From positions 62,001 to 126,000 of the forward strand of contig NZ_OY781099.1 of NCBI RefSeq assembly GCF_963676325.1: a stretch of 64,000 nt of DNA, read 5' to 3'. Source of the DNA: an uncultured Bacteroides sp. (GTDB taxonomy: Bacteria; Bacteroidota; Bacteroidia; Bacteroidales; Bacteroidaceae). Position numbers and translations under genes: made by a program. This document shows, in pieces, positions 1 to 8,642 of this stretch (the first letter of the stretch is position 1; every line of letters starts with the position of its first letter). The notes under the pieces were generated by a model, which saw only the letters and a program-made list of their open reading frames with translations, had not been told where the DNA came from and searched no databases.

Positions 1-1456
1 GAACCTTGTCCTTATGAGCATTTCTTACTTCAATGAAGTATCCGAATACATTATTGTAGGCAATCTTCAGACTTGGAATGCCAGTTTGTTCACTCTCCCG
101 TTGTTGAATCTGCAACAGATAGTCTTTCCCTGAATAAGCTATTTTACGCAATTCATCCAGTTCGGCATTCACCCCGTTTTTAATTACGCCGCCTTTATTA
201 ATCAATAGCGGAGGATCATTGTTTACCTCCTTGCCTATTTTATCTCTGATGGAGAGACAGAGATTTAATTGGTCTCCTATCCTATTCAGACTCGGATTAT
301 CGGCATTCAGGCAAGCTTCTTTTATTGGTTCAATGGCCTGTAAAGCAACTTTCAGCTGCACAACTTCACGAGGAGAAACGCGTCCTACGGCTACTTTCGA
401 GATAATCCTCTCTAAATCGCCTATCAAGTGAAGCTGTTCTTCTATGAGTTCTTTGAATTCCGGCTCACGGAAGAAATATTCCACTACGTTAAGGCGGTCG
501 TTAATTGGCTTTTCGTCCTTCAGCGGAAAGACCATCCAACGCTTTAACATACGGGCTCCCATAGGACTGATAGTCCTATCAATAACATTCAGAAGACTTT
601 TGCCGCCTTCGTTCATGCTGGATATCAACTCCAGACTACGCACAGTATATTTGTCAAGACGCACATAGCGATCTTCTTCAATGCGGGAAAGTGAAGTAAT
701 ATGCCCTATCTGGGTATGTTGAGTCATATCCAGATACTGAAGAATAGCCCCGGAAGCAATGATTCCGTTCTTTAGATGTTCCACACCAAAACCCTTAAGA
801 TTGTTGGTTTCAAAGTGTTTCAGAAGTCGTTCGCGGGCACTGGATTCAGTAAATACCCAGTCTTCCAGTTCGAAAGTAAAGAATTTATTTCCAAAATTAC
901 CTTCAAACATCCCTCTCCTGCTCCGTTCAAAAAGGACTTCTTTAGGAGCAAAATTATTTAAAAGCTTATCAATATAGTCGAACGGACCTTCAGCTGTGAG
1001 AAACTCTCCTGTTGAAATATCAAGGAAAGCTATACCACATTCATTCTTACCGAAATGAACAGCCGCAAGGAAGTTATTTTCTTTATAGTTGAGAACGTTA
1101 TCATTAATGGAAACTCCGGGAGTAACCAGTTCGGTAATACCCCGTTTCACAAGTTTCTTAGTAGTTTTAGGATCTTCTAACTGGTCACAGATAGCAACTC
1201 TTTTGCCTGCTCTGATCAGTTTGGGCAGGTATGTATCAAGTGCATGATGGGGAAAGCCCGCCATCTCTACAGATTTGCCTTGTCCATTAGCTCTTTTAGT
1301 TAAAGTAATCCCAAGTATATCCGAAGCTATAACTGCATCATCAGAATAAGTTTCATAAAAGTCTCCGCAACGAAAAAGCATCACAGCATCGGGGTGCTTA
1401 GCTTTCAGGTCCAGAAACTGCTTCATCATGGGGGTAAGAACTATATCATTTGCCAC
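1..1456 (-). CDS. mutS: DNA mismatch repair protein MutS, N-terminal part (cut by window edge)
   Basis: MutS recognises mismatches and small loops in newly replicated DNA and recruits MutL. The reverse strand reads as about 485 residues, roughly the first half of a family that is usually near 870 residues; the ATPase half lies outside the window. The mismatch-reading motif DFYETY is visible near residues 32-37, with the conserved Phe at 33 and Glu at 35, followed by MAGFPHHALDTYLPKL and the connector and lever domains. The chosen start is a GTG at 1456 giving VANDIVLTPMMKQFL, which lines up with the N-terminus I know for Bacteroides MutS; two ATGs ten codons later are the alternative. A TATATTTG box lies 35 bases upstream. 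Identity is very secure, start less so. Confidence 0.95.
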   Translation of the reverse strand, partial: MANDIVLTPMMKQFLDLKAKHPDAVMLFRCGDFYETYSDDAVIASDILGITLTKRANGQGKSVEMAGFPHHALDTYLPKLIRAGKRVAICDQLEDPKTTKKLVKRGITELVTPGVSINDNVLNYKENNFLAAVHFGKNECGIAFLDISTGEFLTAEGPFDYIDKLLNNFAPKEVLFERSRRGMFEGNFGNKFFTFELEDWVFTESSARERLLKHFETNNLKGFGVEHLKNGIIASGAILQYLDMTQHTQIGHITSLSRIEEDRYVRLDKYTVRSLELISSMNEGGKSLLNVIDRTISPMGARMLKRWMVFPLKDEKPINDRLNVVEYFFREPEFKELIEEQLHLIGDLERIISKVAVGRVSPREVVQLKVALQAIEPIKEACLNADNPSLNRIGDQLNLCLSIRDKIGKEVNNDPPLLINKGGVIKNGVNAELDELRKIAYSGKDYLLQIQQRESEQTGIPSLKIAYNNVFGYFIEVRNAHKDKV

Positions 1457-1490
1457 AGTAAATTCCTCTTCTTTTAGTGAATAATAAGCG

Positions 1491-1498
1491 CAAATATA
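1491..1498 (-). promoter_or_regulatory. Candidate -7 box for mutS
   Basis: Read on the minus strand this is TATATTTG, a match to the Bacteroidetes -7 consensus TAnnTTTG, 35 bases before the mutS start. I see no good -33 TTG at the usual spacing, so this is a half-site call. Confidence 0.5.
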
Positions 1499-1569
1499 GT
1501 TCTTTTTACGAAGAAAAGCGGATGTAAAAAGTGTAAAGTTTTAAATTGTTTATGTTTAAATTGAGATCA

Positions 1570-2502
1570 TTAGCATTCATCTGTTGCATCAACTCCCTTT
1601 TCTTTGAATATTTTTATTAACTCTTTTATATGCTTCTTGGGAAGCATATCTAAAGGGAACTGATAATATTTCAAATTTTTATCTAATATCTCAAGATAGA
1701 GAAAAGCACCTTTTCCTAAACTTGAACCAAAGACCACCTTCATTGTATCGCTATACTTAAATCCCCAACTCTTTCTCCCCATTAAATTCCTTATTGTAAA
1801 GGATTCATCTTTCATCTTAAGATAATACATCCTCTCCCAATATACATAAACAAAATAGGACAACAAAGGCAAAAGACAAAGTAAAAGGTGAAATATCTCA
1901 TCACTATATTTAGTAAAGAAAATGTATAGCATTGTAGCTATAATAACTAGAAAAATGATAATAGGGAATACAACAGTAAAAAAAGCTTGTATGCCTGACT
2001 TCTGATAGATAGAAACCTTTACCTTTACATCTACAGGAAGTACGGGTTTATAATTCATAAACGGGATGTTATTTTCCTTTAAGAAGTTGAGTATTATCTT
2101 TATATCGTGAAAACCAAATAAAGAAAAGGCTCTTCTTTCATCGGGATAACAGTGAAATATCATAACAGTAGGTCCACTTATTCCAAGATATTTGCCACGA
2201 CCTTTAGGAACAGAATAGTAGTAATCCCGCATAAATTCAAATCCTTTCAGTGAGCTCAAAGGAATTTTAGCTTTTGTGGAACCAAAAAGATTATAAATGA
2301 TAATAGCATCTTCCTCTAATTGTACTTTTCCCACGCCTTTTGAGAAGGCATAAAACAACAGTGGAAACAACAAAAACAGATAAAGATACATCATTAGTAT
2401 CAGTTCTTCTACTATTGCAAAAAGAAGGACACATGATAACAGAAGTACGACTATCCAAAACAGTCTGTATTTCTTACCAAGATAAAGTGTTATAGTTTTC
2501 AT
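1570..2502 (-). CDS. Membrane protein with duplicated two-TM plus PH-like module
   Basis: I cannot name this 310-residue protein. It appears to be built from two similar halves. Each half begins with a pair of hydrophobic helices (about residues 13-55 and 172-222) and continues with a roughly 90-residue soluble beta-rich part. The soluble parts contain matching phrases: DAIIIYNLFGSTKAKIPLSS in the first and ESFTIRNLMGRKSWGFKYSD in the second. Helix pair followed by such a segment resembles bacterial PH-domain (bPH) membrane proteins, which is an inference from layout only. The gene is transcribed alone, with a TATCTTTG box about 25 bases before its ATG and a tandem palindrome array farther upstream at 2593-2666. 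Both flanking genes are unrelated housekeeping genes. Confidence 0.7.
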   Translation of the reverse strand: MKTITLYLGKKYRLFWIVVLLLSCVLLFAIVEELILMMYLYLFLLFPLLFYAFSKGVGKVQLEEDAIIIYNLFGSTKAKIPLSSLKGFEFMRDYYYSVPKGRGKYLGISGPTVMIFHCYPDERRAFSLFGFHDIKIILNFLKENNIPFMNYKPVLPVDVKVKVSIYQKSGIQAFFTVVFPIIIFLVIIATMLYIFFTKYSDEIFHLLLCLLPLLSYFVYVYWERMYYLKMKDESFTIRNLMGRKSWGFKYSDTMKVVFGSSLGKGAFLYLEILDKNLKYYQFPLDMLPKKHIKELIKIFKEKGVDATDEC

Positions 2503-2526
2503 AATATCAAGGCTTTTGGGTTATCA

Positions 2527-2534
2527 CAAAGATA
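2527..2534 (-). promoter_or_regulatory. Candidate -7 box for the 1570-2502 gene
   Basis: Minus-strand TATCTTTG, a full match to TAnnTTTG, 25 bases before the ATG at 2502. No clear -33 element was found. The four-copy repeat array begins about 59 bases farther upstream. Confidence 0.5.
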
Positions 2535-2590
2535 TAATTATTTTTTATAATTCGGATATTTTTGAGAAATAATTTGAGTGCCTAAAAACA

Positions 2591-2668
2591 TCTTGTACAA
2601 AAGATTGCAATCTTCTGTACAAAAGAAATCATTGTTTTGTACAAAAGAATACAATCTTTTGTACAAGG
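2591..2668. repeat. Array A: four TTGTACAA-type palindromes at exact 22-bp spacing
   Basis: The core octamer occurs at 2593, 2615, 2637 and 2659 (TTGTACAA three times, CTGTACAA once), so all three steps are exactly 22 bases. Cores are mostly followed by AAGA and preceded by TCTT or TGTT, extending the palindrome. The first spacer, AAGATTGCAATCTT, is itself a perfect palindrome. It lies in the 354-base divergent gap 2503-2856 between the membrane-protein gene (minus) and leuS (plus). Array B at 33028-33101 is the same element. Too short and too palindromic for CRISPR. Confidence 0.85.
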
Positions 2669-2790
2669 AAATAAAAAGTATTCAGGGAAGATTATAAAAC
2701 TATATAAGTTATATCTAAAAACCATTCTGGATAAACTCTAAAACCATCAAGAAATTGCCGAAAGAAATGCCAAATAAGCTTATCTTTCAT

Positions 2791-2798
2791 TATCTTTG
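2791..2798 (+). promoter_or_regulatory. Candidate -7 box for leuS
   Basis: TATCTTTG matches TAnnTTTG and sits 58 bases before the leuS ATG. The -33 position carries only a weak match. Apart from the two divergent promoters and repeat array A, I see nothing else in the gap 2503-2856. Confidence 0.5.
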
Positions 2799-2856
2799 TC
2801 CACTTAAAGTATATAATACGTAATTAATTAACATACAAAGATAAAAGAATATCGCT

Positions 2857-5646
2857 ATGGAATATAATTTCAGGGAGATTGAGAAAAAATGGCAAAAAAG
2901 ATGGGTTGAAGAGAAAACCTATCAGGTAACGGAAGACGAATCAAAAAAGAAATTTTATGTACTCAATATGTTTCCTTATCCATCGGGTGCAGGACTGCAT
3001 GTTGGTCATCCACTAGGATATATTGCTTCTGATATTTATGCCCGCTACAAACGTCTGCAGGGCTTTAATGTTCTTAACCCAATGGGATATGACGCTTACG
3101 GTCTGCCAGCCGAGCAATATGCCATCCAAACCGGTCAGCACCCTGCAATAACTACCGTAAACAATATTAATCGCTACCGCGAACAATTAGATAAAATAGG
3201 ATTTTCATTTGACTGGAGTAGGGAAGTACGCACTTGCGAACCTGATTACTACAAGTGGACTCAGTGGGCTTTCCAGCAAATGTTCAGTCATTATTACGAT
3301 AAAGATGCAAAGAAAGCAACTCCAATTGCCGATCTTATCAAAAGATTTGAGGCAACAGGAGCTGAAGGACTGAACGCCGCTTGCGGAGAAGAACTTTCAT
3401 TTACTGCGGAAGAGTGGAAAGCTAAAAGTGAAAAAGAACAGCAAACAATATTATTAAACTATCGGATTGCTTACTTAGGCGATACAATGGTTAACTGGTG
3501 CCCGGCACTTGGAACCGTATTAGCCAACGATGAAGTGGTTGATGGTGTTTCAGAACGCGGCGGTCATCCGGTAATTCAAAAAGTGATGCGCCAGTGGTGC
3601 TTGCGTGTTTCAGCTTATGCACAACGTTTGCTTGACGGACTGGAAACTTTAAACTGGACAGATTCACTGAAAGAGACTCAAAAGAACTGGATTGGTAGGA
3701 GTGAGGGTGCTGAAATGAAATTCAACGTGAAAGATTCTGATCTTGAATTCACTATCTTTACTACTCGTGCGGATACTATCTTCGGAGTTACCTTCATGGT
3801 ATTGGCTCCGGAAAGCGAACTGGTAGCTCAACTGACTACTGCTGACCAGAAAGCTGAAGTTCAGGCTTATCTTGATGCTACAAAGAAAAGAACCGAACGT
3901 GAACGTATCGCCGACCGTAGAGTAACCGGTGTATTCTCAGGATCGTATGCTATTAATCCTTTGACAAGAGAAGCTATTCCTGTTTGGATCAGCGATTATG
4001 TATTGGCAGGATACGGAACAGGAGCCATCATGGCTGTGCCTGCTCACGATAGTCGTGACTATGCTTTTGCCAAACATTTCGGTTTGGAAATTCGTCCGTT
4101 GATTGAAGGATGCGATGTTTCTGAAGAAAGCTTCGATGCAAAAGAAGGAATCATGATGAATTCTCCACGCCAGGAAGATGCAGTTGAAGGCGGTTTAGTG
4201 CTCAACGGACTGACTATAAAAGAAGCAATTGCCAAAACAAAAATATATATCAAGGAAACAAACCTGGGAAAAGTGAAGGTAAACTTCCGTCTTCGCGACG
4301 CTATCTTCTCCCGTCAGCGCTATTGGGGCGAACCATTCCCTGTGTATTACAAGGATGGAATGCCTTATATGCTTGATGAAAGCAAGCTTCCACTTGAACT
4401 TCCTGAAGTTGATAAATTTCTTCCTACAGAGACAGGTGAACCACCTCTTGGCCGTGCAAAAAACTGGAAAACAGAAGAAGGTTATCAGCTTGAACTGAAT
4501 ACTATGCCTGGATTTGCCGGATCAAGTGCATATTATCTTCGTTACATGGATCCGCATAACACAGAAGCTTTGGTTTCTACAAAGGCAAATGCTTACTGGC
4601 AAAACGTAGACCTTTATGTGGGTGGAACAGAACATGCAACCGGACACTTGATCTATTCTCGTTTCTGGAATAAATTCCTTCACGATGTAGGTGTATCTAT
4701 CAAAGAAGAGCCATTCCAAAAACTGATTAATCAGGGAATGATTCAAGGTAGAAGTAATTTTGTATATCGTATAAAGAATACAAATAAATTTGTTTCACTG
4801 AATCTGAAAGATCAATACGACGTAACTCCGCTACATGTGGATGTAAATATTGTAAGCAACGACATTCTTGACGTGGAAGCCTTTAAAAACTGGTTGCCTG
4901 AATACAAAACTGCTGAGTTTATTCTAGAAGATGGTAAATACATCTGCGGATGGGCAGTTGAGAAGATGAGTAAATCTATGTTCAACGTGGTTAATCCTGA
5001 TATGATTGTTGAGAAATATGGTGCAGATACATTGAGAATGTATGAAATGTTCCTCGGTCCTGTTGAGCAATCAAAACCATGGGATACTAACGGTATCGAC
5101 GGTGTTCATCGTTTTATCCGCAAGTTCTGGGCTTTATTCTACAACAAAGTAGGAGAATACATTGTTAATGACGAACCAGCAACAAAAGAAGAACTTAAAT
5201 CTCTTCATAAACTGATAAAGAAAGTATCCGGTGATATTGAACAATTCTCTTATAACACTTCAGTAAGTGCATTTATGATTTGTGTAAATGAACTATCTAC
5301 ACTGAAATGTAACAAGAAAGAGATATTAAGTCATCTAATAGTTCTTTTGGCTCCGTTCGCTCCTCATATCAGTGAAGAGTTATGGTCCGCTTTGGGTAAC
5401 ACAACTTCAGTTTGCGATGCTCAATGGCCAGCATTCAATGAAGATTATCTGAAAGAAGATGTTGTAAGTTATACAATCTCCTTTAACGGAAAAGCTCGCT
5501 TTAATATGGAATTTGCAGCCGATGCAGACAATAATACTATTCAGGAAGCTGTTTTAGCATCAGAAGGTGCTATTAAATGGATTGAAGGTAAACCTATAAG
5601 AAAAGTAATTATTGTTCCTAAAAAGATTGTAAATATCGTAGTTTAA
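2857..5646 (+). CDS. leuS: Leucyl-tRNA synthetase
   Basis: Class I aminoacyl-tRNA synthetase charging tRNA-Leu in the cytoplasm. The HIGH signature appears as HVGH at residues 48-51, after the family phrase FPYPSGAGL. The CP1 editing domain is recognisable by TTRADTIFGVTF and AVPAHDSRDYAFA in the region of about residues 300-400. The second ATP-binding signature KMSKS lies at about 703-707. At 929 residues it is longer than the E. coli enzyme (about 860). Extra length shows after FQQMFSHYYDKD, where a segment of some 40 residues precedes the MVNWCPALGTVLAND motif; I take this to be the Bacteroidetes form. It is followed 15 bases later by a YitT-family gene on the same strand. Confidence 0.98.
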   Translation: MEYNFREIEKKWQKRWVEEKTYQVTEDESKKKFYVLNMFPYPSGAGLHVGHPLGYIASDIYARYKRLQGFNVLNPMGYDAYGLPAEQYAIQTGQHPAITTVNNINRYREQLDKIGFSFDWSREVRTCEPDYYKWTQWAFQQMFSHYYDKDAKKATPIADLIKRFEATGAEGLNAACGEELSFTAEEWKAKSEKEQQTILLNYRIAYLGDTMVNWCPALGTVLANDEVVDGVSERGGHPVIQKVMRQWCLRVSAYAQRLLDGLETLNWTDSLKETQKNWIGRSEGAEMKFNVKDSDLEFTIFTTRADTIFGVTFMVLAPESELVAQLTTADQKAEVQAYLDATKKRTERERIADRRVTGVFSGSYAINPLTREAIPVWISDYVLAGYGTGAIMAVPAHDSRDYAFAKHFGLEIRPLIEGCDVSEESFDAKEGIMMNSPRQEDAVEGGLVLNGLTIKEAIAKTKIYIKETNLGKVKVNFRLRDAIFSRQRYWGEPFPVYYKDGMPYMLDESKLPLELPEVDKFLPTETGEPPLGRAKNWKTEEGYQLELNTMPGFAGSSAYYLRYMDPHNTEALVSTKANAYWQNVDLYVGGTEHATGHLIYSRFWNKFLHDVGVSIKEEPFQKLINQGMIQGRSNFVYRIKNTNKFVSLNLKDQYDVTPLHVDVNIVSNDILDVEAFKNWLPEYKTAEFILEDGKYICGWAVEKMSKSMFNVVNPDMIVEKYGADTLRMYEMFLGPVEQSKPWDTNGIDGVHRFIRKFWALFYNKVGEYIVNDEPATKEELKSLHKLIKKVSGDIEQFSYNTSVSAFMICVNELSTLKCNKKEILSHLIVLLAPFAPHISEELWSALGNTTSVCDAQWPAFNEDYLKEDVVSYTISFNGKARFNMEFAADADNNTIQEAVLASEGAIKWIEGKPIRKVIIVPKKIVNIVV

Positions 5647-5661
5647 GCATAAAAAATTAAA

Positions 5662-6543
5662 ATGGAAAGACTTAATAAAACAGATATTCTAAGAGAATTA
5701 AAAGATTATCTATTCATAACTTTAGGTTTAATGTGCTATGCAATGGGATGGGCAGCATTTTTGCTACCCTACCAAATAAGTACTGGTGGTGTAACCGGTA
5801 TTTCTGCTATCGTTTATTACGCTACAGGAATCCAGATACAGATTACTTATTTCATAATTAATGCCTTCTTACTGACATTTGCATTAAAAATTTTAGGCCC
5901 AAAGTTTAGCATAAAAACTCTGTTTGGAATCTTTGCCCTTACTTACTTTTTGTGGCAATTTCAACAGTTAATAGGAAGCCTACAGATTCTTGGACCAGGA
6001 CAGGATTTCATGGCTTGCGTTATTGGTGCAACATTATGCGGAATGGGATTAGGCATTGTATTTGTAAATAATGGTAGTACAGGTGGAACAGATATTATTG
6101 CAGCAATAGTTCATAAATACAGAGATGTTACATTCGGACGAATGATTCTGTACTGTGATATTGTGATTATCTCTTCCTGTTACTTTGTTTTTCATGACTG
6201 GAAAAGAGTTGTATTTGGTTTTACCACTTTGGTAGTTATTAGCTATGTTTTGGATTTAATAGTTAACAGTGCCAGACAATCTGTACAGTTCTTTATTTTT
6301 TCAAAAAATTATGAAGAGATAGCCGAAAGAATTACCAAAGACACTCATAGAGGGGTTACCGTTTTAGACGGTCAGGGATGGTACAGCAAAAACTCTGTTA
6401 AAGTACTTGTTGTATTAGCTAAAAAGAGTCAGTCAATAGAAATATTCCGTTTGGTGAAAGACATAGATCCAAATGCTTTTGTTTCTCAAAGTTCAGTAAT
6501 TGGAGTTTATGGAGAAGGTTTTGACTCTTTAAAGGTGAAATAA
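5662..6543 (+). CDS. YitT family membrane protein (DUF161 + DUF2179)
   Basis: Polytopic inner-membrane protein of 293 residues. The first 210 or so residues hold five to six hydrophobic helices with the family phrases LPYQISTGGVTGISAI and FVNNGSTGGTDIIA, where glycine-rich segments recur as in YitT/DUF161 proteins. The C-terminal 75 residues form the soluble DUF2179-like domain (THRGVTVLDGQGWY). The biochemical role of this family is not established; transport has been suggested for relatives. It starts 15 bases after leuS and is followed 13 bases later by the next membrane-protein gene, so it may be read from the leuS promoter. Confidence 0.9.
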   Translation: MERLNKTDILRELKDYLFITLGLMCYAMGWAAFLLPYQISTGGVTGISAIVYYATGIQIQITYFIINAFLLTFALKILGPKFSIKTLFGIFALTYFLWQFQQLIGSLQILGPGQDFMACVIGATLCGMGLGIVFVNNGSTGGTDIIAAIVHKYRDVTFGRMILYCDIVIISSCYFVFHDWKRVVFGFTTLVVISYVLDLIVNSARQSVQFFIFSKNYEEIAERITKDTHRGVTVLDGQGWYSKNSVKVLVVLAKKSQSIEIFRLVKDIDPNAFVSQSSVIGVYGEGFDSLKVK

Positions 6544-6556
6544 ACTTGAATCAAAT

Positions 6557-8035
6557 ATGAAAATAGATAGTAATAATAAATGGGGAGACTACTTATTAAT
6601 TATCACTTGTATAAGTTCTCTTATCCCTTTATTTTTACTATCTATATATAATAATCCGGCTGTTGATGATTATACTTATGCATTAAGAGATACAAACAGA
6701 AATATAATTGAGGTAGTTTTAAATACTTATCAAAATTGGTCCGGAAGATACTTTTCAACTGCCATTGCTCAAATTAATCCTCTTACATATCATTCTTTAA
6801 CCGCTTACAAAATATATCCTGCAATACTTATAGCTATATTTTGTGCGGCTTATTTTTATTTCTTTAAATCAATATTTAAAGAATCATTAAGCCGTCTCAA
6901 AGTACTTAGCATAAGCGCGTTCTTTATTCTGCTTTTTGTATTACAGGCACCAAGTGTTTCAGAAGCTTTTTATTGGTTTTCCGGATATGCAGCATTTACT
7001 GTTCCATCAATACTCTTAATATTTCTGGGAGCTTTACTTATAAAAGAAAGAAGCTTGTTTCAGCAAATAATCGCAATAATTTTAGCTATATGTATAACTG
7101 GCGGTAATGAAGTATCAGCTGTTATTCTTTTTTCTTTCCTGCTATTTATCAACTACATTTTTTATACCAATAACCAGAGAATTAATAAACGAAATGGATT
7201 ATTGCTCATTGTTACTTTTGTATGTATAGTTATTGTAATCCTATCTCCCGGTAATTTTATAAGAGCGGGAGGAGAAACTACTTCGCATAATATTCTGTGG
7301 ACATTTGCAGGAAGTATACTGCAATCATTATCCTGGTTTATCATTTGGGGGCAAGCTTTAATACTTGCATCTATAATTTATATTCCTCTATTTGGAGTAA
7401 AAATTGCAAAATCTGATAATAAGCAAGCAACAAGCATTTTTCACATAACATACAGACAATATCTAACATTCTTCCTTCTTACTCTATTAATTGCTCATAT
7501 TCCCCCTCTGTGGGGTTTAGGAACAGTCGTAATTGGACGCATAGCTAATGTTATATATATATTCTTCCTTTTCTCTTGGTTTTATGGTCTGCAATTGATT
7601 ATTAATAAAAATATAGAGAGAATTCCTATTCATAATAACCGCTATTACAAGTTTATATACATTGCTATATTCATAGCTTTCTTATTAAATAATGTGTTCA
7701 ATATTAATAATAATATTGCCACTTCTTACGTTGATTTAATAACAGGGAAAGCTAAAAACTATGATATAGAGCTAGAAAAAAGAAACATTATTATTCAAAA
7801 CAATAAAAGTAATCGAAAAATTATAACTCTCCCTCTTATTAATAACCTCCCAAAAACAATTTATTTCAAAGATATTAGTAATGATGAGAATTATTGGGCT
7901 AATAGGAGTTATAGAGAATATTGGAATTGTAAATCGAAAATAAAAAAAGAAGAAGGAGCAGAATATAACTGTTCCAATATTGAAGCTTTAAAGCTTTTTG
8001 GGAAAGATATCAGAAAAAATAATTTTAGTAAATAA
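6557..8035 (+). CDS. Polytopic membrane protein, DUF6056 / GT-C-like
   Basis: A 492-residue protein with about ten or more hydrophobic segments and a soluble C-terminal stretch of roughly 100 residues. After the first helix comes PAVDDYTYALRD and then NWSGRYFSTAI. An acidic DD pair in the first periplasmic loop plus many helices is the layout of GT-C-fold glycosyltransferases that use lipid-linked sugars, and the phrase pattern resembles DUF6056 proteins. The family name and activity are inferences. Base composition is visibly AT-rich, with many Asn, Ile and Lys codons, and this continues through the next two genes. The stop is followed four bases later by the rdgB start, so co-translation is likely. 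Confidence 0.65.
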   Translation: MKIDSNNKWGDYLLIITCISSLIPLFLLSIYNNPAVDDYTYALRDTNRNIIEVVLNTYQNWSGRYFSTAIAQINPLTYHSLTAYKIYPAILIAIFCAAYFYFFKSIFKESLSRLKVLSISAFFILLFVLQAPSVSEAFYWFSGYAAFTVPSILLIFLGALLIKERSLFQQIIAIILAICITGGNEVSAVILFSFLLFINYIFYTNNQRINKRNGLLLIVTFVCIVIVILSPGNFIRAGGETTSHNILWTFAGSILQSLSWFIIWGQALILASIIYIPLFGVKIAKSDNKQATSIFHITYRQYLTFFLLTLLIAHIPPLWGLGTVVIGRIANVIYIFFLFSWFYGLQLIINKNIERIPIHNNRYYKFIYIAIFIAFLLNNVFNINNNIATSYVDLITGKAKNYDIELEKRNIIIQNNKSNRKIITLPLINNLPKTIYFKDISNDENYWANRSYREYWNCKSKIKKEEGAEYNCSNIEALKLFGKDIRKNNFSK

Positions 8036-8039
8036 TCAA

Positions 8040-8642
8040 ATGAGAAATAAACTTGTTTTCGCTACAAATAACAAGCATAAGTTAGAAGAAGTGTCTTATA
8101 TTCTAAAAGATAAAATAGAGCTTCTGAGTTTAAAAGATATAAATTGTGATGTTGATATACCAGAAACTGCTAATACTTTAGAAGGAAATGCACTCCTTAA
8201 GTCACAATATATTCATGAGAATTATGGCTTAAACTGTTTTGCTGACGATACCGGGTTAGAAATTGAAGCACTTAATAACGAACCTGGAGTTTATTCTGCA
8301 AGATATGCCGGATCTGATAAAAGCTCCGAAGCAAATATGCTTAAAGTACTAAAGAATCTGGAAGGAATAGAAAATAGAAAAGCACAATTCAGAACAGCAA
8401 TTTCATTAATTATAAATAATAAACAATATCTATTTGAGGGAATTATTAAAGGAAATATAATAAAAGAAAAACGAGGAAACTCAGGATTTGGTTATGATCC
8501 TATTTTTGTTCCTGAGGGATATGATAAGACATTTGCAGAATTAGGAAACGATATAAAAAATAAAATTAGTCACCGGGCATTAGCAGTAAATAAGCTATGC
8601 AGTTTCTTAAAGGAATTTGACTATGAAAAAACTAATTTATAG
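8040..8642 (+). CDS. rdgB: Non-canonical purine NTP pyrophosphatase (RdgB/HAM1)
   Basis: Hydrolyses ITP, dITP and XTP to the monophosphates and so keeps deaminated purines out of nucleic acids. The 200-residue protein carries the nucleotide-binding motif ATNNKHKLEE at residues 8-17, the acidic metal-binding motif ADDTGLEIEAL from about residue 68, GVYSARYAG, the loop GFGYDPIF and SHRALA near the C-terminus. I chose the ATG at 8040; an upstream TTG at 7998 in the same frame would overlap the preceding gene by 38 bases and adds residues absent from the family. The 3' end overlaps the next gene by 20 bases. Confidence 0.95.
   Translation: MRNKLVFATNNKHKLEEVSYILKDKIELLSLKDINCDVDIPETANTLEGNALLKSQYIHENYGLNCFADDTGLEIEALNNEPGVYSARYAGSDKSSEANMLKVLKNLEGIENRKAQFRTAISLIINNKQYLFEGIIKGNIIKEKRGNSGFGYDPIFVPEGYDKTFAELGNDIKNKISHRALAVNKLCSFLKEFDYEKTNL

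Noticed and set aside
219..977. Several plus-strand open frames of 60-75 codons
   Set aside because: They lie opposite mutS, whose reverse-strand translation is continuous and well recognised.
2591..2668. CRISPR array at the 22-bp repeats
   Set aside because: Repeat core of 8 bases, spacers of 14 bases and no cas genes in the window; far below CRISPR unit size.
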